From Micromonospora sp. NBC_01796 (lineage in GTDB: Bacteria; Actinomycetota; Actinomycetes; Mycobacteriales; Micromonosporaceae): a stretch of 64,000 nt of DNA. This document shows, piece after piece, positions 1 through 7,736 of the stretch (positions are counted from its first letter, which is position 1; every line of letters begins with the position of its first letter). The stretch covers positions 2,108,001 to 2,172,000 of the forward strand of contig NZ_CP109078.1 in NCBI RefSeq assembly GCF_035917455.1. Direction: 5' to 3'. Below the pieces are notes generated by a model. The model searched no databases and was not told where the DNA came from. It saw only the letters and a program-made list of their open reading frames with translations. The translations under genes and the position numbers were made by a program.

Positions 1-78
1 CGGCCCGAGGTCCAGTTCCCGGTCCCCGTGCCACGCCCGCAGCGGTCCGAGAAGTTCGAAGCGCAGGCCCGCCCCCAT
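1..78 (-). CDS. SARP/AfsR-type transcriptional regulator, N-terminal fragment (cut by window edge)
   Basis: The reverse strand opens with an ATG at 78 preceded by an AGGAG ribosome binding site at about 92-96. The 26 codons to the window edge read like the first beta strands of the winged-helix domain of SARP/BTAD regulators (short motif RFELLGPLRAW, then an acidic ELDLGP turn). In that family this segment precedes the helix that reads DNA, followed by a bacterial transcriptional activation domain and often an NB-ARC module. Only the first residues are present, so target and full architecture are unknown. It is divergent from the lipoprotein gene at 238, with about 160 bases between them holding both promoters. 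The family assignment is by recognition of a short N-terminus. Confidence 0.7.
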   Translation of the reverse strand, partial: MGAGLRFELLGPLRAWHGDRELDLGP

Positions 79-237
79 GTGCACCTCGCTCCTGACCTCG
101 GATTCCGCCGACGGCAGTACACGTCAGCCGGACGGCAGCATAACGACAGTCGTCCGGCAGTATGTGCGAGCACTCTCATGATCGACACGAACGTCCCCGC
201 CCGGATCAGCCGGGCGGACCTTAACGGAGAGATAGAC

Positions 238-1062
238 ATGCGGCGACGAAACACCATGATTCACACCCTTCGGCGGGCGACCGTCACCGTCGCGGCAGTC
301 ACGGCAGCGGCTGGCCTGCTGGCCGGATGTGGGCAGGACACGGCCGGGTCGGAGGCGGCACCGGCGGCGACGACCGCAGCGCCCAACCCCAAGGAGACCC
401 TGCTCGCCGCCGTCCCGGACGAGACCCGTCCCGGCTTCAGCTACACCATCAAGGACTGGGAGACGACCCTCACCGGCGAGGTGGCGCCGACGACCAAGGC
501 GACGCACCTGCGGATGGAGATCAAGGAAGAGTCGCTGGGCTTCACCATGCACATGGCGTACCTGACCGTGGACAAGCAGAGCTGGACCAAGATCACCTTC
601 ACCGAAACCAAGGGCCTCACCGGGCTGCCGAAATTGCCCGCGAAGTGGATGCTGCTGGATCCGGCCAAGCTGACCGACGCGGAAGGCGTGCCGACCGAGT
701 ACACGGGCGCTGACGTGGCCGACCTGAAGCCGCTGCTGGCGAACACGACCATCACCGAGAGCGCCGCAGGAAAGTACGCCGGCACCGTCGACCTGAGCGG
801 CGCGGCCGGTACCAACATCTTCTCGGAGGAGACCGCCGCCGGGATCGGCGAGGCGGCGAAGACCCTGCCCTTCCAGGCGACCGTCGACGCCGAGGGCCGG
901 CTCACCAGCTTCCTGGTGAACGTGCCCACGGTGGGCAAGACCAAGGCGTACGACTACAGCGTCACCTACGCCGACTACGGCACCGCCCCGGCTGTGGCCG
1001 TACCGGCTGCCGCTGACGCGGTCGCGGCACCGGCTGCGGCGTACGAGCTGATCAACTCCTGA
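238..1062 (+). CDS. Secreted lipoprotein of unknown function (tandem paralog 1)
   Basis: 274 residues. The ATG at 238 was chosen because GGAGAG lies just upstream and it places an Arg-rich n-region before a hydrophobic stretch and a lipobox (LLAGC, Cys31). This is a standard signal for lipidation and anchoring outside the cytoplasmic membrane. The mature protein starts with an Ala/Thr-rich linker and then a roughly 200-residue beta-rich domain containing the motif GFSYTIKDWETTLTGEV. It resembles the general LppX/LprG-like size class, but I cannot assign a family. The C-terminus is Ala/Val/Pro rich. The next gene (1245) is clearly paralogous over the whole domain. A strong hairpin at 1080-1113 separates the two, so they may be separate transcripts. 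Function is unknown. Confidence 0.85.
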   Translation: MRRRNTMIHTLRRATVTVAAVTAAAGLLAGCGQDTAGSEAAPAATTAAPNPKETLLAAVPDETRPGFSYTIKDWETTLTGEVAPTTKATHLRMEIKEESLGFTMHMAYLTVDKQSWTKITFTETKGLTGLPKLPAKWMLLDPAKLTDAEGVPTEYTGADVADLKPLLANTTITESAAGKYAGTVDLSGAAGTNIFSEETAAGIGEAAKTLPFQATVDAEGRLTSFLVNVPTVGKTKAYDYSVTYADYGTAPAVAVPAAADAVAAPAAAYELINS

Positions 1063-1079
1063 TCCTGAGCACGTGACGA

Positions 1080-1113
1080 GGGGGTGGCGGCCACACGGGG
1101 GGCCGCCACCCCC
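1080..1113 (+). terminator. Strong hairpin between the tandem paralogs
   Basis: A perfect 13-bp stem (GGGGGTGGCGGCC at 1080-1092 pairing with 1101-1113) with an 8-base loop begins 18 bases after the first paralog's stop codon. No T-run follows, as is usual in high-GC actinomycetes. It is placed as a terminator or attenuator between the two genes. Confidence 0.75.
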
Positions 1114-1244
1114 TCCGCGCGCCGAACGGGGCACCGGGTGGGCCCGGGCGGCCGGTGGCGGTCATCCGGCAGGATCGCCGACGGTCCACAATCGACAGAT
1201 ACCTGCCGCGGACCAACGTCGCGCGACCACCGACAGGGACGGAC

Positions 1245-2075
1245 ATGCAGCAATCGCACGTCACTCACAGCAAGGCGCTACGCAACTTCGGCCTCACGGT
1301 CGGGATCACGTTGATCGTCTGCCTGCTCGGCGCCCTGTGCCAGTGCGGAGGCGAACCGGTGGCCGAGGCGCCGCCGGGCGAGAAGTCGAGGCTCTTCGCC
1401 GCACTTCCGAGCGCTACCGGACCCGGCTTCGGTTACACCATCACCAACTGGGAGCGGACCTTCGTCGGCGAGGTGGGGCCGTCCGCCGGAGCTTTCCAAC
1501 AGCGGACATCGCACCGCAACCAGGAGTTGGGCGCCACCGTGGAGGTGACCTATCTCTGTTCGCGTAACCAGATCTGGGCGAAGGTCGAGTTCACCGACGC
1601 GAAGGATCCCAGGAAGCTGCCGACCTTCCCGGACGAGTGGATGCTGTTGAACTACAGCCGGATGCACGTCGACACACCGATGCCACCGAGGTACACGGAG
1701 CCGGACGTGGGCGGCGTCTGGGGGTTGCTGTCACACGCCACCTCGGTGAACGAGAGCGAGCCCGGGATCTTCACCGGGCGGGTCGACCTGGCGGGCGGGG
1801 CGGCGGAGAAGTACCTGTCCGAGGAGGCGGTCCAGAAGCTCGGCGACACGGGTGTATGGCTGCCCTTCCGGGCCACGCTCGACCAGCAGGGCCGCCTCGC
1901 CACCATGGCGGTCAGCGTCCCCAAGGTCGGCGACACCGAAGCGTACGAACACACCATCACCTACCGCAATTACGGCACCACCCCCACAATCTCCCTCCCC
2001 GACCCCACCACCCCCTCCACCCACCCCTCCCCCTCTACAACCTCCTCGCCCCCTGACCCCGAACCCTCCGGTTGA
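1245..2075 (+). CDS. Exported paralog 2 of the upstream lipoprotein, with a degenerate lipobox
   Basis: 276 residues from the ATG at 1245, which has an AGGGAC-type ribosome binding site. It is paralogous to the gene at 238: the motif GPGFGYTITNWERTFVGEV aligns with GFSYTIKDWETTLTGEV, and both share spaced downstream blocks such as LPxxPxxWMLL and SGAAG/AGGAA. The N-terminus has a hydrophobic export segment, but the cysteines (Cys26, Cys32, Cys34) are not in a good lipobox: Leu or Gln sits at the -1 position. It may therefore be membrane-anchored rather than lipidated. The C-terminus ends in a Pro/Thr/Ser-rich tail of about 30 residues that the first paralog lacks. Its stop codon lies inside the palindrome at 2071-2131. 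Function is unknown. Confidence 0.82.
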   Translation: MQQSHVTHSKALRNFGLTVGITLIVCLLGALCQCGGEPVAEAPPGEKSRLFAALPSATGPGFGYTITNWERTFVGEVGPSAGAFQQRTSHRNQELGATVEVTYLCSRNQIWAKVEFTDAKDPRKLPTFPDEWMLLNYSRMHVDTPMPPRYTEPDVGGVWGLLSHATSVNESEPGIFTGRVDLAGGAAEKYLSEEAVQKLGDTGVWLPFRATLDQQGRLATMAVSVPKVGDTEAYEHTITYRNYGTTPTISLPDPTTPSTHPSPSTTSSPPDPEPSG

Positions 2076-2131
2076 TCATGAAGTTAGCGCGGTCGACGTC
2101 GGCGTGTCGCCGCACTAACTTCATGATCAAC
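2071..2131. repeat. Long palindrome with GTTGATCATGAAGTTAG arms, bidirectional terminator-like
   Basis: Perfect 17-base arms (2071-2087 and 2115-2131) flank a spacer that adds further partial pairing. The element sits exactly between two convergent genes and contains the TGA stop of the upstream gene in its left arm. Its composition (AT-rich arms in a GC-rich genome) suggests a dispersed intergenic repeat family. From memory, similar GTTGATCATGAAG-type palindromes recur in Micromonosporaceae intergenic regions. Copy number cannot be judged here. Confidence 0.75.
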
Positions 2132-2136
2132 GGCCT

Positions 2137-3258
2137 CTAGCGGCGGGGGCGGGAGGTTAGGTGGTGGAGGGGGGTTAGGCGGGTTTTTAGGCTGGCCAGG
2201 CCGCCGGGGAAGAAGTAGACGGCGAGGATGAAGACCGTGCCCAGGACGAACAGGGGTTGGGAGAGGGGGGCGCTGAGGACGGTGGGGAGGCTGTCTACTG
2301 CCGAGGAGGAGCCGAAGTCGGTGAGGCGGTGGTCCAGGTACATGTAGAGGAAACCGCCGATGACCGGGCCCCAACGCGTACCGGGTCCACCGAGGACCAC
2401 CATGACCAGCAGCGACAGGGTCAGCTCGGACGACGTGATGTGCGGTGACGCGCCACCGACGAGCAGGCAGTAGATCACGCCCCCGGCGGTGGCGAGACTG
2501 CCGGAGAGGGTGAACGCGACCAGCTTGAACCGGTACGGATCAAGCCCGAGCACCCCGATCCGCCGCTCGTCGTCGCGGAGTCCGGCGAGCACCCGACCGG
2601 TCGGCGAGGCGGCGACCCGGGCCACCACGAAAACCACCAGGGCCAGGTACGCCAGCGCCAACCAGTACAGGTTGACCGTGTTCGCCACCCCGACCAGGCT
2701 GTCCGGCAACCCGGACACGTCCAGCGGCAGACCCTCCTCGCCACCGGTCAGGCCACCGGAGTCCAGGGCGACCAGGGTCGCACCGACCTGCGCGAAGGCG
2801 AGCGTGACCATGGCGAAGGCGATCCCGGCCGTACGCAACGCGATCGCGCCGAGCAGGGCGGCCAGGATCGCGCCACCGGCGAGGGTGAGCAGGGCCGCCT
2901 GCCACAGCGGGAGCCCGCCCTTGGTCACCAGGATGTCGGTGCCGTAGACCCCGGCGGCGAAGTAGAGCGCGTGCCCGAAGGAGAGCATGCCCGTACGCCC
3001 GAACAGCAGGTCGTACCCGGCGGCGAGACCACCGAAGACCAGGCAGATGGCGAGCAGTTGCAGGGTGCCGGGCGAGTTGAGCGGCCCGTCGAAGAGCCCC
3101 GGCAGCGACACCGTCGAGTACGGCAGTATCGCGAAGACCGCCAACGCCACCAGCGGCAACCAGGGCCGGACGATCCCGAACCAGCCCCGGCGACGCTCCG
3201 GTTCATCCGGTGGGGCAGCCGCAGGCGCTGCCACCACGGGAGTCTGAAGCTCGGTCAT
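2137..3258 (-). CDS. livM: Branched-chain amino acid ABC transporter permease LivM
   Basis: 373 residues, a multi-pass inner-membrane permease of the LivM family with about 10 hydrophobic segments. It has the family-typical block GRTGMLSFGHALYFAAGVYG near residues 85-105 and a conserved Gly-rich VVMVVLGGPGTRWGPVIG stretch near the C-terminus. With LivH it forms the membrane channel through which the periplasmic-type lipoprotein delivers Leu/Ile/Val or a related amide. It is the last gene of the five-gene operon. Its ATG (3258) overlaps the LivH stop as ATGA. A Pro/Ala-rich cytoplasmic N-terminus of about 30 residues precedes the first helix. Substrate is inferred from family only. Confidence 0.93.
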   Translation of the reverse strand: MTELQTPVVAAPAAAPPDEPERRRGWFGIVRPWLPLVALAVFAILPYSTVSLPGLFDGPLNSPGTLQLLAICLVFGGLAAGYDLLFGRTGMLSFGHALYFAAGVYGTDILVTKGGLPLWQAALLTLAGGAILAALLGAIALRTAGIAFAMVTLAFAQVGATLVALDSGGLTGGEEGLPLDVSGLPDSLVGVANTVNLYWLALAYLALVVFVVARVAASPTGRVLAGLRDDERRIGVLGLDPYRFKLVAFTLSGSLATAGGVIYCLLVGGASPHITSSELTLSLLVMVVLGGPGTRWGPVIGGFLYMYLDHRLTDFGSSSAVDSLPTVLSAPLSQPLFVLGTVFILAVYFFPGGLASLKTRLTPLHHLTSRPRR

Positions 3259-4145
3259 GCCGTTACCGCCTTTCCGGCGATGCCCTGCGGGCGGAGCAGC
3301 AGCACCGCCGCGAGCAGCGCGACGACGCAGAGGTCACCGGCGCCCGAGGTGCCGTAGTAGTTGACGAACTGCTGCAACAGCCCGACGACGACCGCCGCGT
3401 ACGCGGAGCCGACCACCGAGCCCATCCCGCCGATGACCACCACGATGAAGGCGAAGATGAGCAGCGAACCGCCCTGACTCGGTGACACCGAGCCGTAGTA
3501 GACGCCGCCCAGCCCGCCAGCGAGTGCCGCCACGGCCCCGCCGATGACGAAGACCAGGGTGAACGCCTTGCGTACGTCGATGCCGAGCGCGGTGACCATC
3601 TCCCGGTTCTCCACCCCGGCCCGGATGATCAGGCCGTAGCGGGTGTAGCGGAGGAAGGCCAGCAGCGCGGCGAGCACCACGACGGCGGCGACGATCAGCA
3701 GCAGGATGGAGTTCGGCACCTTGGCGCCGAGCACCACGGTCACCTGCCGGCTCCACTCCGGACGGGGAAAGTCGCGCGGGTCGGCACCCCAGGATGCCTG
3801 GAGCAACGCCACCCCGGCCAGCGACAACCCGACGGTGACCAGCACCTGTTCGATGTTGCGCGAGTAGAGCGGCCGGATCATCACCAGTTCGACCAGTGCC
3901 CCGACCAGCGCACCGGCGGCGACACCGAACGCGACCGCGAGCACGAAACCGAAGCCGCCCGGTCCGGCACCGGGCAGGTGGTTCGCCGCCCACCAGGTGC
4001 CGTACGCGCCGACGGAGAGGAACAGCCCGTGGGCGAAGTTGAGTACGTCGGCGAGGCCGAACACCAGGGAGAGCCCGGCGGCGACGAGGAAGTACAGCGC
4101 GGCCAGGCCGAGCCCGGTGAGCGTCAACAGCACGATGGTGCCCAT
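3255..4145 (-). CDS. livH: Branched-chain amino acid ABC transporter permease LivH
   Basis: 296 residues from the ATG at 4145, which overlaps the LivF stop (ATGA). The open frame extends far upstream through livF, but that extension is a shadow. The N-terminal helix is followed by LSLVFGLADVLNFAHG, the conserved LivH motif, and the C-terminal half has GGMGSVVGSAYAAVVVGLLQQ. It is the partner permease of LivM. Tight overlaps on both sides indicate translational coupling and stoichiometric synthesis of the importer subunits. Confidence 0.93.
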   Translation of the reverse strand: MGTIVLLTLTGLGLAALYFLVAAGLSLVFGLADVLNFAHGLFLSVGAYGTWWAANHLPGAGPGGFGFVLAVAFGVAAGALVGALVELVMIRPLYSRNIEQVLVTVGLSLAGVALLQASWGADPRDFPRPEWSRQVTVVLGAKVPNSILLLIVAAVVVLAALLAFLRYTRYGLIIRAGVENREMVTALGIDVRKAFTLVFVIGGAVAALAGGLGGVYYGSVSPSQGGSLLIFAFIVVVIGGMGSVVGSAYAAVVVGLLQQFVNYYGTSGAGDLCVVALLAAVLLLRPQGIAGKAVTA

Positions 4146-4876
4146 CAGGCGTGTACCCCCGACGATCCGACTCCGAGCAGGTTCTTGGTCAGGTCCGGCT
4201 CCTCCAGCAGTTGCCGGGCGCCGCCGGTCCAGGCGACCCGTCCGGCGTCGAGCACGATCGCGTCCTGGGCGAGCCGGCGTACGACCGCGAGGTTCTGTTC
4301 GACGAGCAGGACCGGCACGGTGACCGCGACCCGTTCCAGCACCTCGGCGACCTCGGTGACGACCTTCGGGGCGAGCCCCTTGGTCGGCTCGTCGACCAGC
4401 AGCAGTTTGTTGTTGTTGAGCAGGACCCGGCCGATGGCGAGCATCTGCTGCTGGCCACCGGAGAGCGAACCGGCCCGTTGCCGTCCGCGCCGGTCCAGCT
4501 CCGGGAAAAGCTCGTAGACCTTGTCGTACGCCGGTTTCGCGCCCCGCTGTTCGGCGAGCCGCAGATTTTCGGTGACGGTGAGCCCGGCGAACACGCACCG
4601 GTCCTCGGGTACGTAACCGAGCCCGCCCCGGACCAGCTTGTGCGTCGCCTGCCCGGTGAGGCTCTGCGACCCGGTACGGATGCTGCCGCTCACCTCGCCG
4701 TTGCGCGGGGTGAGCCCGATGATGGCGCGCAGGGTGGTGGTCTTGCCGACCCCGTTGCGTCCGAGCAGCACGGTCACCCCGGTCGGCGCCACCGTGAAGG
4801 AGACGCCCTGGAGGATGTGCAGCCCGGCGATCCGTACCGAAAGGTCCTCGACGGTCAGAATCGGTTCGTTGCTCAT
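4145..4876 (-). CDS. livF: Branched-chain amino acid ABC transporter ATPase LivF
   Basis: 243 residues, one of the two nucleotide-binding subunits. Visible motifs are Walker A GRNGVGKTTT (about residue 38), signature LSGGQQQM, Walker B LLLVDEPTKGLAP and the H-loop region VLLVEQN. The LAP in place of LDP after the Walker B is typical of LivF. It hydrolyses ATP on the cytoplasmic face to drive import through LivHM. The start codon at 4876 overlaps the livG stop by ATGA. The gene order here is binding protein, LivG, LivF, LivH, LivM, with ATPases before permeases. Confidence 0.94.
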   Translation of the reverse strand: MSNEPILTVEDLSVRIAGLHILQGVSFTVAPTGVTVLLGRNGVGKTTTLRAIIGLTPRNGEVSGSIRTGSQSLTGQATHKLVRGGLGYVPEDRCVFAGLTVTENLRLAEQRGAKPAYDKVYELFPELDRRGRQRAGSLSGGQQQMLAIGRVLLNNNKLLLVDEPTKGLAPKVVTEVAEVLERVAVTVPVLLVEQNLAVVRRLAQDAIVLDAGRVAWTGGARQLLEEPDLTKNLLGVGSSGVHA

Positions 4877-5616
4877 AGCGACTCCCCCAGGTACGCCTCT
4901 TGCACGGTGGCGTTGGCCATGACGGTGTCCGGGGTGTCGATGGCGAGCAGCGCGCCGTGGTGCATGACCGCGATCCGGTCGGCGAGTTCCAGGATCACGT
5001 CCATGTGGTGCTCGACCATCAGCACCGACCGGCCGCTGTCGCCGGTCAGCGACCGGATCACCGCGACGAGTTCCGGCACGTCCTCGGCGCTGACCCCGGC
5101 CATCGGCTCGTCCAGCAGCATCACCTTCGGTTCCCCGGCGAGCAGCAGCGCGATTTCGAGTTTGCGCTTCTCACCGTGGGCGAGGGTGCCGGCGAGTGCC
5201 GTACCCCGGTGGCTGAGGCCGACCCGGTCGAGCGCCTCGTCGGCGGCGGCGGCCACGTCCTTGTCGGCCGCCGCCCGCCGCCACAGCTTCATCGACCCGC
5301 CACGATGCGCCTGTACGGCGAGCCGCACGTTCTCCCGCACGTCGAGCGAGCCGAACACCGAGGATGCCTGGAAGGTGCGGCCGAGCCCGAGGCCGGCCCG
5401 CCGGTGCGGCGGGAGCCCGCTGATGTCCTGCCCGTGCAGCAGCACCTGCCCCTCGGTGGGGCGCCGCAGCCCGGAGATCAGGTTGAACAGGGACGTCTTG
5501 CCCGCTCCGTTCGGCCCGATCACGCCGAGGAACTCTCCCGGCGCCAGGTCGAAGGAGACGTCGTCGACGATGGCGACTTCGCCGATTCGCCAACTGAGGC
5601 CTCGGGTGGCCAGCAC
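4873..5616 (-). CDS. livG: Branched-chain amino acid ABC transporter ATPase LivG
   Basis: 247 residues from a GTG at 5616. The second nucleotide-binding subunit has Walker A GPNGAGKTSLFN, signature LAHGEKRKLE, Walker B VMLLDEPMAG and the H-loop VLMVEHHMDV, all LivG-like. The start is uncertain. Reading back to a CTG at 5628 adds four residues that match the usual LivG N-terminus and would overlap the binding-protein stop (CTGA), in keeping with every other junction in this operon. However, CTG is a rare initiator. The longer open frame upstream is a shadow of the binding-protein gene. Confidence 0.92.
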   Translation of the reverse strand: MLATRGLSWRIGEVAIVDDVSFDLAPGEFLGVIGPNGAGKTSLFNLISGLRRPTEGQVLLHGQDISGLPPHRRAGLGLGRTFQASSVFGSLDVRENVRLAVQAHRGGSMKLWRRAAADKDVAAAADEALDRVGLSHRGTALAGTLAHGEKRKLEIALLLAGEPKVMLLDEPMAGVSAEDVPELVAVIRSLTGDSGRSVLMVEHHMDVILELADRIAVMHHGALLAIDTPDTVMANATVQEAYLGESL

Positions 5617-5624
5617 TACTTCAC

Positions 5625-6833
5625 TCAGCCCTTCATGGCTACCGCAGGCGGCGCCGTCTCGTCGCTGGTCAGGGCCTTCTGGAGCTCTGCCTTGATCTGG
5701 TCGCCGGTGCCGGTCAGCTTGGCCTGGAACATCGGCTGGAGCAGGGCGTGGTCGGCGGGGCGGATGGTGTTCTTGCCCTTGACCCCGTCGAAGCTCCACC
5801 CTTCGAGGGCGGTGACCATCTTGTCGACGTCGTCGCCACCCTCGGTCGCGGCCCGGACCACCATCTGGGCGGCGGTGAAGCCGTCCGGGTGGAACAGGTC
5901 GAGCGTCCCGCCGGGTACGCCGGCCTTGAGCGCCTTGGTGGCGTCGTTGTCGACGGCGCCGTCGAAGAAGTGCGACAGGAACGAGATCTTCGTGCCGGCG
6001 GCTCCGAAGGTGGCCCACGAGGCCCGGATGTCGAGCCCGGTCACCACGGTGGTGGCGGCGAGTACGCCCTGCTGGTCGAGGGTCTGCCACATCGCCGGGG
6101 CGGTGGTGCCGGCCCAGGCGACAAAGAGCAGGTCGGGCTTGGCGGCGCTGATCTGGCTGGCGAACGGGGTGAACTCGGTGGCGCTGGCCGGCGCGAGCAC
6201 GCTGCTCACGGTGGCCCCTGCCCCGCCGATGACCGCCTGTACGGCCGCCTCGTTGCTCTTGCCGAACGCGCTGTCCTGGGCGAAGACGACAACCTTCTTG
6301 CCCTTGGCGTCGCCGATGAACGACTTCGCGGTGACAACATCCTGGTACGACTGCCGTCCCGAGCGGAACGTGTACTTGTTGACCCCGGTGACCCCGTCGG
6401 TGGCGGCCGGGCCGGAGATGAACAGCGTCTTGTTCTGGGCGGCGATCGGGGCGACCTGGAGCGCGACACCGGAGGCGGTCGAGCCAGCGATGATCTTCGT
6501 GCCCTTGCCGATCAGGTCCTTGGCGGCGGAGACCGCCTTGGCCGGGTCACCGGCGTCGTCGACCTCGGTCACCTCGACCGGCCGGTCACCGATCTTGTTG
6601 GTGCCCTTGGTCGCGTACGACAGGCCGGCCTTGAAACCCTCGATGTACTGCTTGCCGTAGCTGGCCAGCGCTCCCGACTGGGAGTAGACCAGGCCGACCT
6701 TGACCGGGGTGGTGTTGGAGTCGCCGCCCCCGGTGGCGGTGTCCTGCGGGCTGCCACAGGCCGCGGCGGCGAGTGCCACGGCCATCAAGCTGGCGGCTGC
6801 GACGAGCGCTCGCCGGGTGGTCCGGACCGTCAT
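5625..6833 (-). CDS. Branched-chain amino acid ABC transporter substrate-binding lipoprotein
   Basis: 402 residues, the type I periplasmic-binding-fold subunit (Leu/Ile/Val-binding family) and first gene of the importer operon. The ATG at 6833 follows a GGAG site. The signal peptide is short, with two arginine pairs and a lipobox-like AAAC (Cys26), so the protein is expected to be tethered outside the membrane. Family landmarks are VGLVYSQSGALASYGKQYIEG at the mature N-terminus, IAGSTASGVALQVAPIAAQN and a conserved aromatic/Gly-rich second lobe. The ligand could be a branched-chain amino acid, a short amide or another amino acid; the sequence alone does not decide. A GlnR-like box lies about 85-98 bases upstream. 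Confidence 0.92.
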   Translation of the reverse strand: MTVRTTRRALVAAASLMAVALAAAACGSPQDTATGGGDSNTTPVKVGLVYSQSGALASYGKQYIEGFKAGLSYATKGTNKIGDRPVEVTEVDDAGDPAKAVSAAKDLIGKGTKIIAGSTASGVALQVAPIAAQNKTLFISGPAATDGVTGVNKYTFRSGRQSYQDVVTAKSFIGDAKGKKVVVFAQDSAFGKSNEAAVQAVIGGAGATVSSVLAPASATEFTPFASQISAAKPDLLFVAWAGTTAPAMWQTLDQQGVLAATTVVTGLDIRASWATFGAAGTKISFLSHFFDGAVDNDATKALKAGVPGGTLDLFHPDGFTAAQMVVRAATEGGDDVDKMVTALEGWSFDGVKGKNTIRPADHALLQPMFQAKLTGTGDQIKAELQKALTSDETAPPAVAMKG

Positions 6834-6915
6834 GTATGGCTCCACGTGAGGGAGTAGTGGGTAACTTGTTTGTCGGCTCACGCTAGGAGTGACGTCACGC
6901 ACGGGCTATGTGGGC

Positions 6916-6931
6916 GAAACCCATAAGTAAC
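6916..6931. promoter_or_regulatory. Candidate GlnR half-site pair upstream of the importer operon
   Basis: GAAAC (6916-6920), six bases, then GTAAC (6927-6931) match the b-box and a-box words of the actinomycete nitrogen regulator GlnR with the canonical 6-base spacing. Only one adjacent pair is good; the flanking boxes of the four-box consensus are degraded. The position, about 85-98 bases before the binding-protein ATG, suits nitrogen control of amino acid uptake. This is a motif match only. Confidence 0.3.
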
Positions 6932-7046
6932 ACTGGTTGGGTGGCCTGATCTCACAGCCAGCGCCCGATCGATCAACCCCACCGCCCATGAGTGCGCTCA
7001 CGCAGGTGTTGGGTTTGCCCATCCGGAGCGACGAGGCGCTCGGAAC

Positions 7047-7646
7047 TCACACTGTCGAGGGCGGCGGGTGGGGCAGCGGATGGGCGCCTTCCGGGCGCAG
7101 TCCGTCGAAGATGATGGCAAGGTACCGCCGCCACAGGTCCGGCGGGGCGTCCGGGACGTAGCTGGTGACGTAGTTCGGTGCGCACATCAGCAGGATGATG
7201 TCGGTCCCGGTGACGTCGTCGCGTACGGCGCGGTGCTCGCGCGCGCGGTCGACCAGCTTCTGGACGGTGTTGTACATCCGCGTCCGGACCCTGGTCACCT
7301 CCGCGCTCAGCTCGCCGGCCTCGTGCAGGAACGACAGGTCGCGTTGCTGTCGTTGGTGCGCGGCGACGGTGAGGAACTCCAGGAGCGCGGTGCCCGGATC
7401 CGCCGCTTCGAGCAGCCTGCCGCCGGCCGTGTTCAGCTCGTCGATCCGGTCGAGGACGATCGCGGCGATCAGGTCGTCCTTGGTGGCGAAGTGGCGGAAC
7501 ACGGTGCCCTTGCCGACCCCGGCCCGGCGGGCGATGTCGGCGACCGAGGCGTCCATCCCCCGCTCCGCGAACTCGTCCGCCGCCGCCGCCAGGAGCAACT
7601 GCCGGTTGCGTACGGCGTCGGCGCGGAGGGGACGGGTCGAGGTCAC
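7047..7646 (-). CDS. TetR family transcriptional repressor of the adjacent oxidoreductase
   Basis: 199 residues from a GTG at 7646 with GGGTGG upstream. The N-terminal TetR helix-turn-helix is clear (residues about 12-60: NRQLLLAAAADEFAERG, VADIARRAGVGKGTVFRHF, then the KDDL helix). The remainder is an all-helical ligand-binding/dimerisation domain. The gene is divergent from the quinone oxidoreductase at 7737, and the 90-base gap holds two identical palindromes, so it most likely represses both genes until an electrophile or quinone-like ligand binds. Ligand and targets are inferred from context. Confidence 0.93.
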   Translation of the reverse strand: MTSTRPLRADAVRNRQLLLAAAADEFAERGMDASVADIARRAGVGKGTVFRHFATKDDLIAAIVLDRIDELNTAGGRLLEAADPGTALLEFLTVAAHQRQQRDLSFLHEAGELSAEVTRVRTRMYNTVQKLVDRAREHRAVRDDVTGTDIILLMCAPNYVTSYVPDAPPDLWRRYLAIIFDGLRPEGAHPLPHPPPSTV

Positions 7647-7663
7647 GCCGCCACCCTAACAAG

Positions 7664-7718
7664 TTGACCGCCCGGTCCGTTTATTGCTAGCTTCCCGACA
7701 GAACCTGACCGCCCGGTC
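7664..7718. promoter_or_regulatory. Two identical TetR-type operators and a promoter in the divergent region
   Basis: The 12-bp palindrome GACCGCCCGGTC occurs twice, at 7666-7677 and 7707-7718, each inside the longer direct repeat TGACCGCCCGGTCCGTTT. The centres are 41 bp apart, close to four helical turns. For the plus-strand gene, TTGACC (7664-7669) and TAGCTT (7688-7693) can serve as -35 and -10 boxes with an 18-base spacer. The first operator then covers the -35 and the second lies in the leader. This arrangement fits autoregulated TetR control. Confidence 0.72.
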
Positions 7719-7736
7719 CGTTTCCAGGAGGCATCC

